64,000 nt of DNA, taken from positions 541,001 through 605,000 of the forward strand of contig CP075370.1 in assembly GCA_019454225.1 (NCBI GenBank), written 5' to 3'. Below are positions 17,101 to 25,208 of this stretch, in pieces (the first letter of the stretch is position 1; each line of letters opens with the position of its first letter). Made by a program: the position numbers and the translations under genes. The notes under the pieces were generated by a model, which saw only the letters and a program-made list of their open reading frames with translations, did no database searches and was not told the origin of the DNA. The stretch comes from Paracoccaceae bacterium (GTDB lineage: Bacteria > Pseudomonadota > Alphaproteobacteria > Rhodobacterales > Rhodobacteraceae).

Positions 17101-18672
17101 ATACTGCTTCGACAGCACGGCGGCGGGCGTGTCGTCGCCCATGGATGCCACCAGCTCCTTGCCGTCCTCGGCCATCGGCGTCAGGACCTGCTCCAGCTCC
17201 TCGACCGAATAGCCCGCCGCGATCTGGCGCCGCCGCAGGTCGGCCCCGCTGAACAGCGCCTTTTCCGGGACGTCCCGCAGCAGCGCGTTCAGGTCGACCA
17301 CCTTGTCGATCCACTCGCCATAGGGCTGGGCGGCGGCGAGTTTGTTCTTCATCTGCGCGTCGTGGTACAGCTTGCCGTTCGCCATATCGACGGCGATCAT
17401 CTGTCCCGGTCCCAGCGCGCCCTTCTCGCGCACCGTGGTTTCGTCCACCGGCACCATCCCGGCCTCGGACCCCGCGATCAGCAGCCCGTCGCCGGTGATG
17501 ACATAGCGCATCGGCCGCAGGCCGTTGCGGTCAAGGCCCCCGCAGACCCAGCGGCCATCGGTCATCGCCAGCGCGGCGGGCCCGTCCCAGGGCTCCATCA
17601 CCGCGTTGCAATAGGCATACATGTCCTGCCACGCCTTCGGCAGCTCGATGGTCGACTTCGACCAGGCCTCGGGCACCAGCATGGTCTTGGCCATCGGCGC
17701 AGAACGCCCCGACCGCACCAGCACCTCGAACACCGCATCCAGCGCCCCGCTGTCCGAGGTGCCCGACGGGATGATCGGCTTGATGTCCTCGGCCGCTTCG
17801 CCAAACGCATTGTGCGCCATGCGAATCTCGTGCGATTTCATCCAGTTGACGTTACCCTTCAGCGTATTGATCTCGCCGTTGTGGGCCAGCATCCGGAACG
17901 GCTGCGCCAGCCACCACTGCGGGAAGGTGTTGGTCGAATACCGCTGGTGATAGATCGCAAAGGCGGATTCGAACCGCTCGTCCATCAGGTCGGGATAGAA
18001 CACCGCCACCTGCTCGGCCAGCATCATGCCCTTGTAGATGATGCTGCGGCACGACAGGCTGCACAGGTACATCCCCTGGATATGCGCCGCCAGCGCCGCC
18101 TTCTCGATCCGCCGCCGGATGATGTAGAGTTCGCGCTCGAACGCCTCCTGGTCGATGTCCTTGTCGCAGCGGATCAGGATCTGCTCGATCTCGGGCCGGG
18201 TCGCGTTGGCCTTCTCGCCCAGCACCGACACATCCACCGGCACATGCCGCCAGCCATAGATGTAGTGCCCCATCCGCAGGACTTCGGTCTCCACGATGGT
18301 CCGGCACCGCTCCTGCGCGCCGAAATCGGTGCGCGGCAGGAACACCTGCCCCACGGCGATCAGCTTGCCCATGTCGGGCTCGTGCCCGGTGCGGCGGATC
18401 ACGTCATAGAAGAACTTCACCGGAATCTGCACATGGATGCCCGCGCCGTCGCCGGTCTTGCCGTCGGCATCCACCGCCCCCCGGTGCCACACCGCCTTCA
18501 GCGCGGCGATCCCGTTCTCGACCACCTTGCGGCTCGGCTTGCCCGAAATCGCCACGACCAGGCCCACCCCGCAGGACGAATGTTCATCCTCCGCCCGGTA
18601 CAGCCCGTTCCCGTCCAGCCAGGCGCGCTTGGCCTCTTCCGCCGCAACCCAGGCTTCATCATGTTTCGTCAT
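14134..18672 (-). CDS. gltB: Glutamate synthase large (alpha) subunit
   Basis: The 1512-residue protein is a full-length NADPH-GOGAT alpha chain. Cys34 (HSSCGVGL) would become the N-terminal nucleophile of the glutaminase domain after removal of a 33-residue propeptide. The central and FMN-binding synthase domains include the SGEGGEDPAHF, GAKPGEGGQLPG and HNGGTGASP segments. The 3Fe-4S cysteines are in GCIMVRQCQSNTCPVG (C-x5-C-x4-C), and a C-terminal beta-helix follows. It makes two glutamates from glutamine and 2-oxoglutarate together with GltD. An AAAGGAAG ribosome-binding site precedes the ATG at 18672. It is the last gene of an operon headed by gltD, with three small genes between the two subunits. 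Confidence 0.97.
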   Translation of the reverse strand: MTKHDEAWVAAEEAKRAWLDGNGLYRAEDEHSSCGVGLVVAISGKPSRKVVENGIAALKAVWHRGAVDADGKTGDGAGIHVQIPVKFFYDVIRRTGHEPDMGKLIAVGQVFLPRTDFGAQERCRTIVETEVLRMGHYIYGWRHVPVDVSVLGEKANATRPEIEQILIRCDKDIDQEAFERELYIIRRRIEKAALAAHIQGMYLCSLSCRSIIYKGMMLAEQVAVFYPDLMDERFESAFAIYHQRYSTNTFPQWWLAQPFRMLAHNGEINTLKGNVNWMKSHEIRMAHNAFGEAAEDIKPIIPSGTSDSGALDAVFEVLVRSGRSAPMAKTMLVPEAWSKSTIELPKAWQDMYAYCNAVMEPWDGPAALAMTDGRWVCGGLDRNGLRPMRYVITGDGLLIAGSEAGMVPVDETTVREKGALGPGQMIAVDMANGKLYHDAQMKNKLAAAQPYGEWIDKVVDLNALLRDVPEKALFSGADLRRRQIAAGYSVEELEQVLTPMAEDGKELVASMGDDTPAAVLSKQYRPLSHFFRQNFSQVTNPPIDSLRESRVMSLKTRFGNLKNVLDENSSQTEILVLESPFIANAEFEVMVQQFGAQVAFIDCTFPATEGLDDLRQGLERIRAEAEDAVRSGASHLVLTDEHQGPEKVPMPMILATSAVHSWLTRKGLRTFCSVNVRSAECIDPHYFAVLIGCGATTVNAYLAQDSIADRISRGLLDGSLTDAMRRYRDAIDAGLLKIMSKMGISVISSYRGGLNFEAVGLSRAMVAEYFPGMHSRISGIGLHGIEQKLEEVHARGWLGGQDVLPIGGFYKARRSGEKHAWEAQTMHMLQTACDRASYDIWKQYSAAMRANPPIHLRDLLDIKPLGKAVPIEEVESITSIRKRFVTPGMSLGALSPEAHKTLNVAMNRIGAKSDSGEGGEDPAHFTPEPNGDNPSAKIKQVASGRFGVTAEYLNACEELEIKVAQGAKPGEGGQLPGMKVTALIARLRHSTPGVTLISPPPHHDIYSIEDLAQLIYDLKQINPRAKVTVKLVSASGVGTIAAGVAKAKADVILISGHNGGTGASPATSIKYAGLPWEMGLTEAHQVLAMNNLRERVTLRTDGGLRTGRDIVMAAMMGAEEYGIGTAALIAMGCIMVRQCQSNTCPVGVCTQDERLRAKFTGNADKVVNLITFYAQEVREILSQIGARSMDEIIGRADLLTQVSRGAAHLDDLDLNPMLITVDGSQKITYDRSKPRNAVPDTLDAEIIRDGARFFEDGEKMQLSYAVRNTHRTIGTRASSHIVRKFGMRNALQHDHLTVKLAGSCGQSLGAFAVRGLKLEVMGDANDYVGKGLSGGMIVVRQPMSSPLEASENTIIGNTVLYGATDGYLFAAGRAGERFAVRNSGAKVVVEGCGSNGCEYMTGGVAVILGRIGANFGAGMTGGMAYVHDPKGVAEDVMNLDSILTCAVSHPHWEAQLRGLIERHAAETDSRLARRILENWAEERRNFIQVCPKEMVSRLPQPLSDEPARVPAE

Positions 18673-18684
18673 GGCGGCTTCCTT

Positions 18685-19137
18685 TCATTCGCTGTCCAGC
18701 ACGGCGAACTTGTCCACGCAGTCCTGCCGGGTCATCACGTTGCGCCCCGTGCCCGCATAGGCAAAGCTGTCAGGCTTGTGGTCGATGTAGATCTCGTTGG
18801 TCATGGTCAGCCCGTCCGCATCGTCGAAGATGCCGATCGGCAGTTCCAGGTTGCCCGCATAGGGGCCCTCGGCCGTCACCCGGAACCACAGGCCCGATCC
18901 GCATTCGCGGCACCATGCCCGCATCGCCCAGCCGCTGGTCTGGCGCGTGGCGACATGCTCGGCGCCCTCCCAGGTCACATGGCCTTCGGGCACGGTGATC
19001 CCCAGCAGCGCCGATCCCGTCCAGCGGCGGCACATCCGGCAATGGCAGGCGCCGAAATTCCGTCCGGTCAGCCGCGCGGAAAACCGCACCGCCCCGCACA
19101 GGCAGCCGCCGGTCCGTGTCTCCTCGGTGCCCGTCAC
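18685..19137 (-). CDS. GFA/CENP-V-domain zinc protein
   Basis: This 150-residue protein has the glutathione-dependent formaldehyde-activating (GFA) fold pattern. GGCLCGAVRF lies near the N-terminus, CHCRMCRRWTGS follows about 18 residues later, and CRECGSGLWF lies in the middle. The seven cysteines are placed as zinc ligands. Members are mostly uncharacterised cytoplasmic Zn proteins, some acting on S-hydroxymethylglutathione; function here is open. The GTG at 19137 overlaps the stop of the preceding gene (GTGA) and is preferred over a longer upstream frame. It lies 12 bases before gltB. Confidence 0.85.
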   Translation of the reverse strand: MTGTEETRTGGCLCGAVRFSARLTGRNFGACHCRMCRRWTGSALLGITVPEGHVTWEGAEHVATRQTSGWAMRAWCRECGSGLWFRVTAEGPYAGNLELPIGIFDDADGLTMTNEIYIDHKPDSFAYAGTGRNVMTRQDCVDKFAVLDSE

Positions 19138-19517
19138 TGCTTCCCCCTGTCCATCAGGTGACGCAGCATGTCGGAATAGACCTCGGTCGGCCCGATCTCC
19201 CATGCCTCGGCCTGGCCCGCATCCCACTCCCGCCGCCATTGCTGGTACTGCGCATCGAAGGTCAGGCCCGAAAGGTCGAAGGGCGGGATGATGTCGAACG
19301 GATCGGCCAGCATCGTGCTCAGGTAGAACGGCGCGTGGCCAAGCCGGGGCATCCCCTCGCGCAGTGCCATCACGATGCAGCTGGCGATGGGCTCGTTCGT
19401 CGCGCCCAGTTCCAGCACGCCGTCGATGCGCCCCACCCAGACGCGCACGGGCCGGTGCCCCTTGCGCGATCCGAAGCGGTAGAACTTGCGCTCCTCGATC
19501 CGGTCAGTCCCGAACAC
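19134..19517 (-). CDS. Conserved hypothetical protein in the gltDB operon
   Basis: It encodes 127 residues with no signal peptide or membrane segment. The sequence is soluble and rich in Arg, Trp and aromatic residues (EERKFYRFGSRKGHRPVRVW, and later FDAQYQQWRREWDAG). I recognise no domain. The start is a GTG at 19517 that overlaps the end of the upstream secreted-protein gene by 14 bases. Its stop overlaps the GFA gene by 4 bases, so it is translationally coupled on both sides. Sequence composition equals that of its neighbours, so no sign of recent transfer. Confidence 0.7.
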   Translation of the reverse strand: MFGTDRIEERKFYRFGSRKGHRPVRVWVGRIDGVLELGATNEPIASCIVMALREGMPRLGHAPFYLSTMLADPFDIIPPFDLSGLTFDAQYQQWRREWDAGQAEAWEIGPTEVYSDMLRHLMDRGKQ

Positions 19518-20247
19518 GCACCACCCCCCGCGGATCGCCGCTCAGGATCGCGTCGCATTCATAGATCGGCTGGGTCGATTCGAACCCGGGATCGCCCGGG
19601 AAGTCAAAGGTCATCGGGCTGCCGTCGATCGGCACATAGCCGTCGCCGCCGTCATACTCGCCCGGCCCGGCAAAGAAGTTGCGCCATTCCGGGTGGATGT
19701 ATTCGTTCCCGCGCGAACGGCGCAGCAGGTTCCCCTCGGCATCGGTCTCGCTGAACTCGTAGGCGGTTTCCAGCAGGTCGACCCCGTCGATCGTCACCGT
19801 CCGCCCGGTCAGCCGGTCGAAGCCCCGCACCCGGCTCTGCCGCCCGTCGTCCTTCGACAGGTCGAAGGCAAAGGTGTCGGTGCCGCCCAGCAGCTCGGTA
19901 AAGCTTGCCGGGTCCTCGGGGTTGGGGTCCAGCGTCTGGCGCACCGTGGGGAACAGGTCATAGCTTTCCACCCACTGCCCTTCGCGGTCGATCCGGCTGA
20001 CGAAGAAGATCCCCTGCTGGTCGAAATCCGCGCGCCACTGGTCGCCCGGCGCGTCGCGGTCGCACTTGTAGTAGTTCGAAACCCTGCATTGCCGCGCCTG
20101 CACGGTCAGCCAGGTGGTGCAGCCGTCCGGCGGGATGAAGGACCCCGCCATGACCGGCGCGGGCAGGGCGCACAGGCCTGCCGCAAGCACGGAACCGGCC
20201 AGACGCATGCCAGACGCATGCCAGACGGATGCCAGACCGTTCATCAT
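19504..20247 (-). CDS. Secreted conserved hypothetical protein with repeat-borne start region
   Basis: The 247-residue frame contains a signal peptide (MRLAGSVLAAGLCALPAPVMAG, cleavage near residue 34 of the long form) and a soluble Asp/Gly/Tyr-rich mature part of about 210 residues. Three cysteines lie near the mature N-terminus and one near the C-terminus. Start choice is uncertain. The ATG at 20247 (or 20244) follows a GAGGG ribosome-binding site. The ATG at 20208 begins right at the signal peptide but has no ribosome-binding site and lies in an 11-base tandem repeat. I recognise no domain. It lies 10 bases after gltD in the same operon. Confidence 0.7.
   Translation of the reverse strand: MMNGLASVWHASGMRLAGSVLAAGLCALPAPVMAGSFIPPDGCTTWLTVQARQCRVSNYYKCDRDAPGDQWRADFDQQGIFFVSRIDREGQWVESYDLFPTVRQTLDPNPEDPASFTELLGGTDTFAFDLSKDDGRQSRVRGFDRLTGRTVTIDGVDLLETAYEFSETDAEGNLLRRSRGNEYIHPEWRNFFAGPGEYDGGDGYVPIDGSPMTFDFPGDPGFESTQPIYECDAILSGDPRGVVRVRD
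20199..20237. repeat. 11-base tandem repeat (3.5 copies) at the start of the secreted-protein gene
   Basis: CCAGACGCATG at 20199-20209 is repeated exactly at 20210-20220, with one change at 20221-20231 (CCAGACGGATG), and by a partial copy CCAGAC to 20237. On the coding (minus) strand two of the units supply an ATG. The unit length is not a multiple of three, so copy-number change alters which start is in frame. Confidence 0.9.
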
Positions 20248-20257
20248 CCCTTAACCC

Positions 20258-21700
20258 TCACTCTGCGGCGACGGATGCCGCCGATCCCTGCGCCAGATAG
20301 GTCAGTATGCTTTCCGCAGCCTCGCGCCCGTCGCGGATCGCCCAGACCACAAGGCTTGCGCCGCGCACGATGTCGCCGACGGCATAGACGCCGGGCTGGC
20401 TGGTCGCATGCGTGCCGAACTCGGCCTTGACGGTCCCCCAGCGGGTGACCTTCAGCGCGGGCTGGCCCCACAGCGTCGGCAGGTCTTCGGGTTCGAATCC
20501 CAGCGCCTGGATCACCAGATCGGCGGGTTCCACGTAATCCGCGCCCTCGATGACCTCGGGTGACTGCCGGCCCGTCGCGTCGGGGGCGCCAAGCCGCATC
20601 CGCTGCACGATCACGCCCTGCACCGTCTCGCCGCCCGTGAACCCCTTCGGTGCCGAAAGCCACACGAATTCAACGCCTTCTTCCTCGGCATTCTGCGTCT
20701 CGCGCTGCGATCCCGGCATGTTCGCCCGGTCACGCCGGTACAGGCACTTGACCGAGGTCGCGCCCTGCCGCACTGCGGTGCGCACGCAATCCATGGCGGT
20801 GTCGCCGCCGCCGATCACCACCACGCGCTTGCCCCTGGCATCCAGCGTGCCGTCGTCGAAGGCGGGCACCTCGTCGCCGAAACCCTTGCGGTTCGACGCG
20901 GTCAGGAACTCCAGCGCGGGCACGATTCCCTGCGCCCCGCAACCCGGCACCGAAAGGTCGCGTGCCCGGTATACGCCGGTCGCGATCAGCACCGCATCAT
21001 GCCTGCCCCGGATGGCGTCAAACGACAGGTCGACCCCGACGTTGCAGTTCAGCACGAACTGCACCCCGCCCGCCTCAAGCTGCTCGACCCGCTGCATGAC
21101 AACCGGCTTCTCAAGCTTGAAGCCGGGGATGCCATAGGTCATCAGGCCGCCCGCGCGGTCATGGCGGTCATAGACGGTGACCTGCACGCCCTTGCGCCGA
21201 AGCACGTCGGCCGCCGCCAGCCCGCCCGGGCCCGCGCCGATGATTCCCACGCTCTCGGGCCGTTCCTGCACCGGGCGGATGGGCTTCACCCAGCCCTCCT
21301 CCCAGGCCAGGTCGGTCAGATATTTCTCGACCGACCCGATGGTTACGGTGCCGTGCCCCGATTGTTCGATGACACAGTTGCCCTCGCAAAGCCGGTCCTG
21401 CGGGCAGATGCGGCCGCAGATTTCGGGGAAGGTGTTGGTGGCCTGGCTCAGTTCATAGGCTTCCTGAAGCCGCCCCTCGGCCGTCAGCTTCAGCCAGTCC
21501 GGAATGTTGTTGTGCAGCGGGCAGTGCGACTGGCAGTAGGGCACGCCGCACTGGCTGCACCGCCCGGCCTGCTCGGCCGCCTTCTCGGCGGCGTACTCAC
21601 GGTAGATCTCGTGGAAATCCTGTGCGCGCAGGCTTGGCGGGCGCTTCTCGGGCATCTCGCGGCCGACGGTCACGAACCGCAGCATCCTGTCCTTGGCCAT
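20258..21700 (-). CDS. gltD: Glutamate synthase small (beta) subunit
   Basis: The 480-residue protein matches GOGAT beta. The N-terminal 4Fe-4S-binding region has CSQCGVPYCQSHCPL near residue 39 and CGRICPQDRLCEGNC near residue 93. The FAD-binding motif is GAGPGGLAAADVL near residue 155, and the NADPH-binding motif VIGGGDTAMDC lies near residue 290. It oxidises NADPH and feeds electrons to GltB. The ATG at 21700 has GGGAGG upstream; a 12-residue longer frame lacks one. It is the promoter-proximal gene of the operon gltD - secreted protein - hypothetical - GFA - gltB. Confidence 0.96.
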   Translation of the reverse strand: MAKDRMLRFVTVGREMPEKRPPSLRAQDFHEIYREYAAEKAAEQAGRCSQCGVPYCQSHCPLHNNIPDWLKLTAEGRLQEAYELSQATNTFPEICGRICPQDRLCEGNCVIEQSGHGTVTIGSVEKYLTDLAWEEGWVKPIRPVQERPESVGIIGAGPGGLAAADVLRRKGVQVTVYDRHDRAGGLMTYGIPGFKLEKPVVMQRVEQLEAGGVQFVLNCNVGVDLSFDAIRGRHDAVLIATGVYRARDLSVPGCGAQGIVPALEFLTASNRKGFGDEVPAFDDGTLDARGKRVVVIGGGDTAMDCVRTAVRQGATSVKCLYRRDRANMPGSQRETQNAEEEGVEFVWLSAPKGFTGGETVQGVIVQRMRLGAPDATGRQSPEVIEGADYVEPADLVIQALGFEPEDLPTLWGQPALKVTRWGTVKAEFGTHATSQPGVYAVGDIVRGASLVVWAIRDGREAAESILTYLAQGSAASVAAE

Positions 21701-21766
21701 GCGATCGCCTCCCTGGCTGATGTCACTCGGGCGCATCTTGATACGGCAAGGGACCGGGGAATAAAA

Positions 21767-21822
21767 GTCAGCAATGTTGACATAAAAGACGGAAAATTAC
21801 GGAAAACGTCAGCCTTGCTGAC
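21767..21822. promoter_or_regulatory. Paired 15-base dyads upstream of gltD
   Basis: Two near-palindromes share the pattern GTCAGCA-N-TGCTGAC: GTCAGCAATGTTGAC at 21767-21781 and GTCAGCCTTGCTGAC at 21808-21822. They are 41 bases apart (about four helical turns), in an unusually AT-rich intergenic stretch 67-122 bases upstream of gltD. A further half site GTCAGCA lies at 21841-21847. The arrangement suggests cooperative binding of a dimeric regulator controlling gltDB. The regulator is not identifiable from sequence. Confidence 0.55.
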
Positions 21823-21857
21823 AAAAACACGGGAAATTAGGTCAGCATCGGTTCCGA

Positions 21858-22667
21858 TCAGCCCGATGCCCCAACCCAGAGCCCCACCAAAGCCAATCCC
21901 CCCACAATGATTCGCCACCACCCGAACACCGCAAACCCATGCCGCTGAACATAGCCAAGCATCCACCTGACAACGACAATTCCGGTGATAGTCGCGGCCG
22001 CGAAGCCCACGGCGATCTCGGCGAGGGCACTGGAATCCAGAATCGCCCGATTCTTGTACAGATCATAGGTAAAGGCCCCGAGCATGGTCGGGATCGACAG
22101 GAAGAACGAGAACTCGGCCGCCGCACGCCGCGAACAGCCGAGCGCGAGCGCACCCACGATCGTCGCGCCGGACCTGCTGACCCCTGGCACCATGGCAAGA
22201 CACTGGATGAAGCCGATGGCCAGGGCGGTCCGCAATGGCAGGCGCATCGCGTTGTCATGGCGGGGGACAGGGGCAAAGCGATCCACGAACAGCAGAACGA
22301 CCCCGCCCGCGATCAGCATCCAGGCGATCAGCGTCGGAGTCTCGAACAGCACCGACTTGATGAAGCCATGCGCCAGGACCCCGATCACCGCAGCCGGCAT
22401 GAAGGCCAGCAGCACCGTGGCCAGGAACCACTGCGCCCCCGGATCGGACCGCGCCGATCGCGCCACGGCCCACAGGCGCGCGGCATAGACCCAGATGATC
22501 GCCAGCACCGCGCCAAGCTGGATGACCACCTCGAACGTCCGGCCCGCGCTTTCGAACCCCATGAAATGCCCGGCCAGCAGAAGATGGCCGGTCGAGGATA
22601 CGGGCAGGAATTCGGTCAGCCCCTCGATCACCCCGAGGATCAGCGCCGCGACCAGCGTGTCACCCAA
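21858..22667 (-). CDS. uppP: Undecaprenyl-diphosphatase UppP (BacA)
   Basis: The 269-residue integral membrane protein carries both UppP catalytic motifs: [14 protein letters not shown] near residue 15 and [17 protein letters not shown] near residue 162. It has about seven or eight hydrophobic segments. It recycles undecaprenyl pyrophosphate to the monophosphate carrier lipid for peptidoglycan and surface polysaccharide synthesis. The start is a TTG at 22667 with GGAAAG nine bases upstream, 3 bases after the preceding stop, so it is co-transcribed with the NDUFA9-like gene. Confidence 0.95.
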   Translation of the reverse strand: MGDTLVAALILGVIEGLTEFLPVSSTGHLLLAGHFMGFESAGRTFEVVIQLGAVLAIIWVYAARLWAVARSARSDPGAQWFLATVLLAFMPAAVIGVLAHGFIKSVLFETPTLIAWMLIAGGVVLLFVDRFAPVPRHDNAMRLPLRTALAIGFIQCLAMVPGVSRSGATIVGALALGCSRRAAAEFSFFLSIPTMLGAFTYDLYKNRAILDSSALAEIAVGFAAATITGIVVVRWMLGYVQRHGFAVFGWWRIIVGGLALVGLWVGASG

Positions 22668-22670
22668 GGG

Positions 22671-23651
22671 TCAGGCTTTCCGCAGGTTCTTGGCCGATTC
22701 CTTGATCGCGGCATACTGTCCCGACGGCCGATACCGCCACAGATACTCGGACAGCACGGCATCCATGGCGACAGGCCGGATCCCCAGGTCGGCAAATCCC
22801 CTTGCGTCCGGCGCGACCACGCTGTCACGCGACAGGTTCATCACCTGGTCCCGGGTCAGCAACGTGTTCTCGAAAAGCCCCAGCGTCACCGCCTGAAGCA
22901 TGTCGAATGCCCAGGCCATGATGCGGGCGGCGAAGAACGGAATGTTCAGCACCAGCCGCCGCCGCATCACCACCGTCAGCATCTTCGCCATCAGCTCGCG
23001 GAAGCTCGCCGTCTCGGGGCCGCCGAGTTCATAGATCCCGGGCGCGGCCTGTCCCATGGCGCCCATCACGGCAGCCTTTGCCACGTCATCCACATGCACC
23101 GGCTGGAACCGCGTTCCCGCGCCCACCACGGGCAGGATCGGACCGAGGCGGGACATCGCGGCGAAGCGGTTGAAGAACTGGTCCTCGGTGCCGAAGATCA
23201 CCGACGGACGAAGGATCACGGCGGCGGGATAGGCCGCCAGAACCGCCGCCTCGCCCGCTGCCTTGCTGCGGGTGTAGGCGCTGTCGGGATGCCCGGCGAT
23301 GGCGGACACATGCACCAGATGCGCCACGCCCTCTTCCGCGGCGATCCGCGCAATCCGCCCCGCGCCTTCCGCCTGGACGGCATCGAAGCCCTGCTTGCCG
23401 AGCGCATTCAGGATGCCCACACAGTTCACCACCGCGTCAGCGCCCCGCGCCACCGCGCGCACGCTGGCATCGTCGCGGATGTTGCAGAAGACCGGCTCCA
23501 CCTGGCCGGGCGTGCCATAGGGGCGGACGAAGATGGCCTCGTTCGGGCGACGCACCGCAACCCTGACGCGCCACCCCGCCTGCGCCATGCGCCGTGCGAT
23601 GTAGCGGCCCACGAAACCCGATCCGCCGTAGATCGTGACCAGCTTGCCCAT
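22671..23651 (-). CDS. NDUFA9-like NAD(P)-binding epimerase-family protein
   Basis: The 326-residue protein has an N-terminal Rossmann motif [15 protein letters not shown] and the atypical-SDR pattern of the NmrA/NDUFA9 group. Downstream landmarks are [24 protein letters not shown] and [11 protein letters not shown]. In alphaproteobacteria such proteins resemble the accessory subunit NDUFA9 of respiratory complex I, but they occur away from the nuo operon; a role in quinone or complex I function is inference. The ATG at 23651 begins exactly at the nucleotide-binding strand; a much longer frame continues upstream through the antisense of the tRNA and is spurious. It is followed by uppP after 3 bases. 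Confidence 0.85.
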   Translation of the reverse strand: MGKLVTIYGGSGFVGRYIARRMAQAGWRVRVAVRRPNEAIFVRPYGTPGQVEPVFCNIRDDASVRAVARGADAVVNCVGILNALGKQGFDAVQAEGAGRIARIAAEEGVAHLVHVSAIAGHPDSAYTRSKAAGEAAVLAAYPAAVILRPSVIFGTEDQFFNRFAAMSRLGPILPVVGAGTRFQPVHVDDVAKAAVMGAMGQAAPGIYELGGPETASFRELMAKMLTVVMRRRLVLNIPFFAARIMAWAFDMLQAVTLGLFENTLLTRDQVMNLSRDSVVAPDARGFADLGIRPVAMDAVLSEYLWRYRPSGQYAAIKESAKNLRKA

Positions 23652-23756
23652 GGATCGTCCCCCGGTCTGACACCTGCCGGATGGATACCCCCGCAGCCCC
23701 CCGGGAACAAGCATCAAGCGCCGCGACGAATTTTCTTCCGGCCCGGTTCCGGCCCG

Positions 23757-23785
23757 TTGACAGCCCCCGAACCCCCCGGTAAGAC
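23757..23785 (+). promoter_or_regulatory. Sigma70 promoter of tRNA-Leu
   Basis: A perfect -35 TTGACA (23757-23762), a 17-base spacer and a -10 TAAGAC (23780-23785) lie 17 bases before the mature tRNA 5' end. Confidence 0.75.
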
Positions 23786-23802
23786 GCCCGCCACGACCAT
23801 CG

Positions 23803-23887
23803 GCCCAGATGGCGGAATTGGTAGACGCGCTGGTTTCAGGTACCAGTGCCGCAAGGCGTGGAGGTTCGAGTCCTCTTCTGGGCACCA
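23803..23887 (+). tRNA. tRNA-Leu, anticodon CAG
   Basis: This 85-base class II tRNA has a 7-base-pair acceptor stem (GCCCAGA / TCTGGGC), discriminator A and an encoded CCA end. The D-arm contains GGCGGAATTGGTAGACGC. The anticodon stem CTGGT / ACCAG closes the loop TTCAGGT, which holds CAG. A long variable arm (TGCCGCAAGGCG) and the T-loop GTTCGAGTC follow. The long variable arm and anticodon identify leucine, reading CTG, the dominant Leu codon here. Confidence 0.97.
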
Positions 23888-23897
23888 ATCGCCGAAG

Positions 23898-23921
23898 GCC
23901 GCGCCCCCGGGCGCGGCTTTT
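23898..23921 (+). terminator. Rho-independent terminator after tRNA-Leu
   Basis: An 8-base-pair GC stem (GCCGCGCC / GGCGCGGC, loop CCCG) is followed by TTTT, beginning 10 bases past the CCA end. Confidence 0.8.
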
Positions 23922-23939
23922 GACATTCCGGGGACCAGC

Positions 23940-24557
23940 ATGACCATCTTTCTGCACAGGGGCGACCTGCCCGACGGCCTGACCCTTGGCTCGGTCGTGG
24001 CCATCGACACCGAGACGATGGGCCTCGACCCCCGGCGCGACCGGCTCTGCGTCGTGCAGCTTTCGGCGGGCGACGGGCATGCCCATCTGGTGCAGATCGC
24101 CCGTGGCCAGACGCGGGCGCCCAATCTGGAGCGGCTGCTGGCCGATCCCGATACGCTGAAGCTGTTCCACTTTGGCCGGTTCGACATCGCCGCGCTGCAG
24201 GCGGCGTTCGGCGTCGTGACCGCGCCGGTCTGGTGTACCAAGATCGCGGCCAAGCTGGTGCGCACCTTCACCGACCGCCACGGGCTCAAGTACCTTCTGG
24301 CCGAGCTTGTCGGGGTGGATGTTTCCAAGGCCCAGCAGACATCCGACTGGGGCGCCGAGGACCTGACCGAGGCACAGCGGGAATATGCCGCATCCGACGT
24401 TCTGTACCTGCACCGCCTGAAGGCCGAGCTTGTCGCGCGGCTGCAGCGCGAGGGCCGGCTGGACCTGGCCGAGCGGTGCTTTGCCTTCCTGCCGACCCGC
24501 GCGGCGCTTGACCTGCTGGGCTGGGACGACGGCGAACGCGACATCTTCCACCACTGA
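23940..24557 (+). CDS. rnd: Short RNase D-like 3'-5' exonuclease
   Basis: The 205-residue protein is a single DEDD exonuclease domain. Exo I is AIDTETMGL near residue 22, Exo II is [12 protein letters not shown] near residue 75, and Exo III is [13 protein letters not shown] near residue 150 (DEDDy type, with Y and D). It lacks the two HRDC domains of the 375-residue E. coli RNase D, as is usual for the short alphaproteobacterial form. It would trim tRNA and other structured RNA 3' ends. It sits directly behind a tRNA gene, which may be coincidence. The ATG at 23940 starts just before the first beta strand; a long open frame upstream runs through the tRNA and the uppP/NDUFA9 antisense and is rejected. 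Confidence 0.88.
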   Translation: MTIFLHRGDLPDGLTLGSVVAIDTETMGLDPRRDRLCVVQLSAGDGHAHLVQIARGQTRAPNLERLLADPDTLKLFHFGRFDIAALQAAFGVVTAPVWCTKIAAKLVRTFTDRHGLKYLLAELVGVDVSKAQQTSDWGAEDLTEAQREYAASDVLYLHRLKAELVARLQREGRLDLAERCFAFLPTRAALDLLGWDDGERDIFHH

Positions 24558-24608
24558 GCCTTGGCGCGGGCGGCCGCAGGGCCCATGTTGCGGCTGGGAG
24601 TTCGCCGG

Positions 24609-25208
24609 ATGACCGACAACCTGCATTCCACGCTTGTCGCCTGGCTGAAGGTGATCCTGCCGCTGACGGCGCTGGCGCTGCTGTCCACCCTGTTCCTGGT
24701 GGCGCGCACGATCGATCCCGAGGATGCGCTTCCCTTTGCCGAGGTCGATGTCGAGGACCGCCTGCGCGAACCGCGCCTGACGCGGCCCACCTGGTCAGGC
24801 ATGACCGAGGATGGCGCAGCGCTGACCGTCTCGGCCGCCGAGGCGAAGCCGGGGCGCGGCGACGCCGATGACCCGCGCGCCGAAGCGCTGGTTGCGCACT
24901 ACGACTTTCCCGGTGGAGGCACGGCCGACCTTACGGCCGCCGCCGGGCGGCTGGACACAAGGGGCCGGGTTCTGACGGTCGAGGGCGGGGTGGTCGTGCA
25001 GACCTCGGACGGCTACCGGATCGAGACCGAGGCGCTGACCGCCGCGCTTGACCGCACGCGGCTGGAAAGCGCGGGCGACATTGCCGCAACCGGCCCGATG
25101 GGGCGCCTGACGGCCGGCCGGATGCAGATGTCGCGGCAGGCCGGGCAGGCCGCCTATGTTCTGCATTTCACGGGCGGCGTTAAACTGCTATACGACCCCG
25201 CGGAATGA
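24609..25208 (+). CDS. lptC: LPS export system protein LptC
   Basis: The 199-residue protein has a single N-terminal membrane anchor ([18 protein letters not shown], residues about 15-33). A beta-jellyroll-like periplasmic domain follows, with repeated strands typical of LptC (for example [20 protein letters not shown]). LptC links the LptBFG ABC transporter to the LptA bridge carrying lipopolysaccharide across the periplasm. The ATG at 24609 has GGGAG upstream; a frame 16 residues longer has no ribosome-binding site. The stop overlaps lptA by 4 bases. Confidence 0.88.
   Translation: MTDNLHSTLVAWLKVILPLTALALLSTLFLVARTIDPEDALPFAEVDVEDRLREPRLTRPTWSGMTEDGAALTVSAAEAKPGRGDADDPRAEALVAHYDFPGGGTADLTAAAGRLDTRGRVLTVEGGVVVQTSDGYRIETEALTAALDRTRLESAGDIAATGPMGRLTAGRMQMSRQAGQAAYVLHFTGGVKLLYDPAE

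Noticed and set aside
14098..19161. A 1687-codon open frame on the plus strand across gltB
   Set aside because: It is exactly antisense to gltB, whose motifs and ribosome-binding site are unambiguous. High-GC codon bias opens such mirror frames, and the product is low-complexity His/Arg/Gln-rich.
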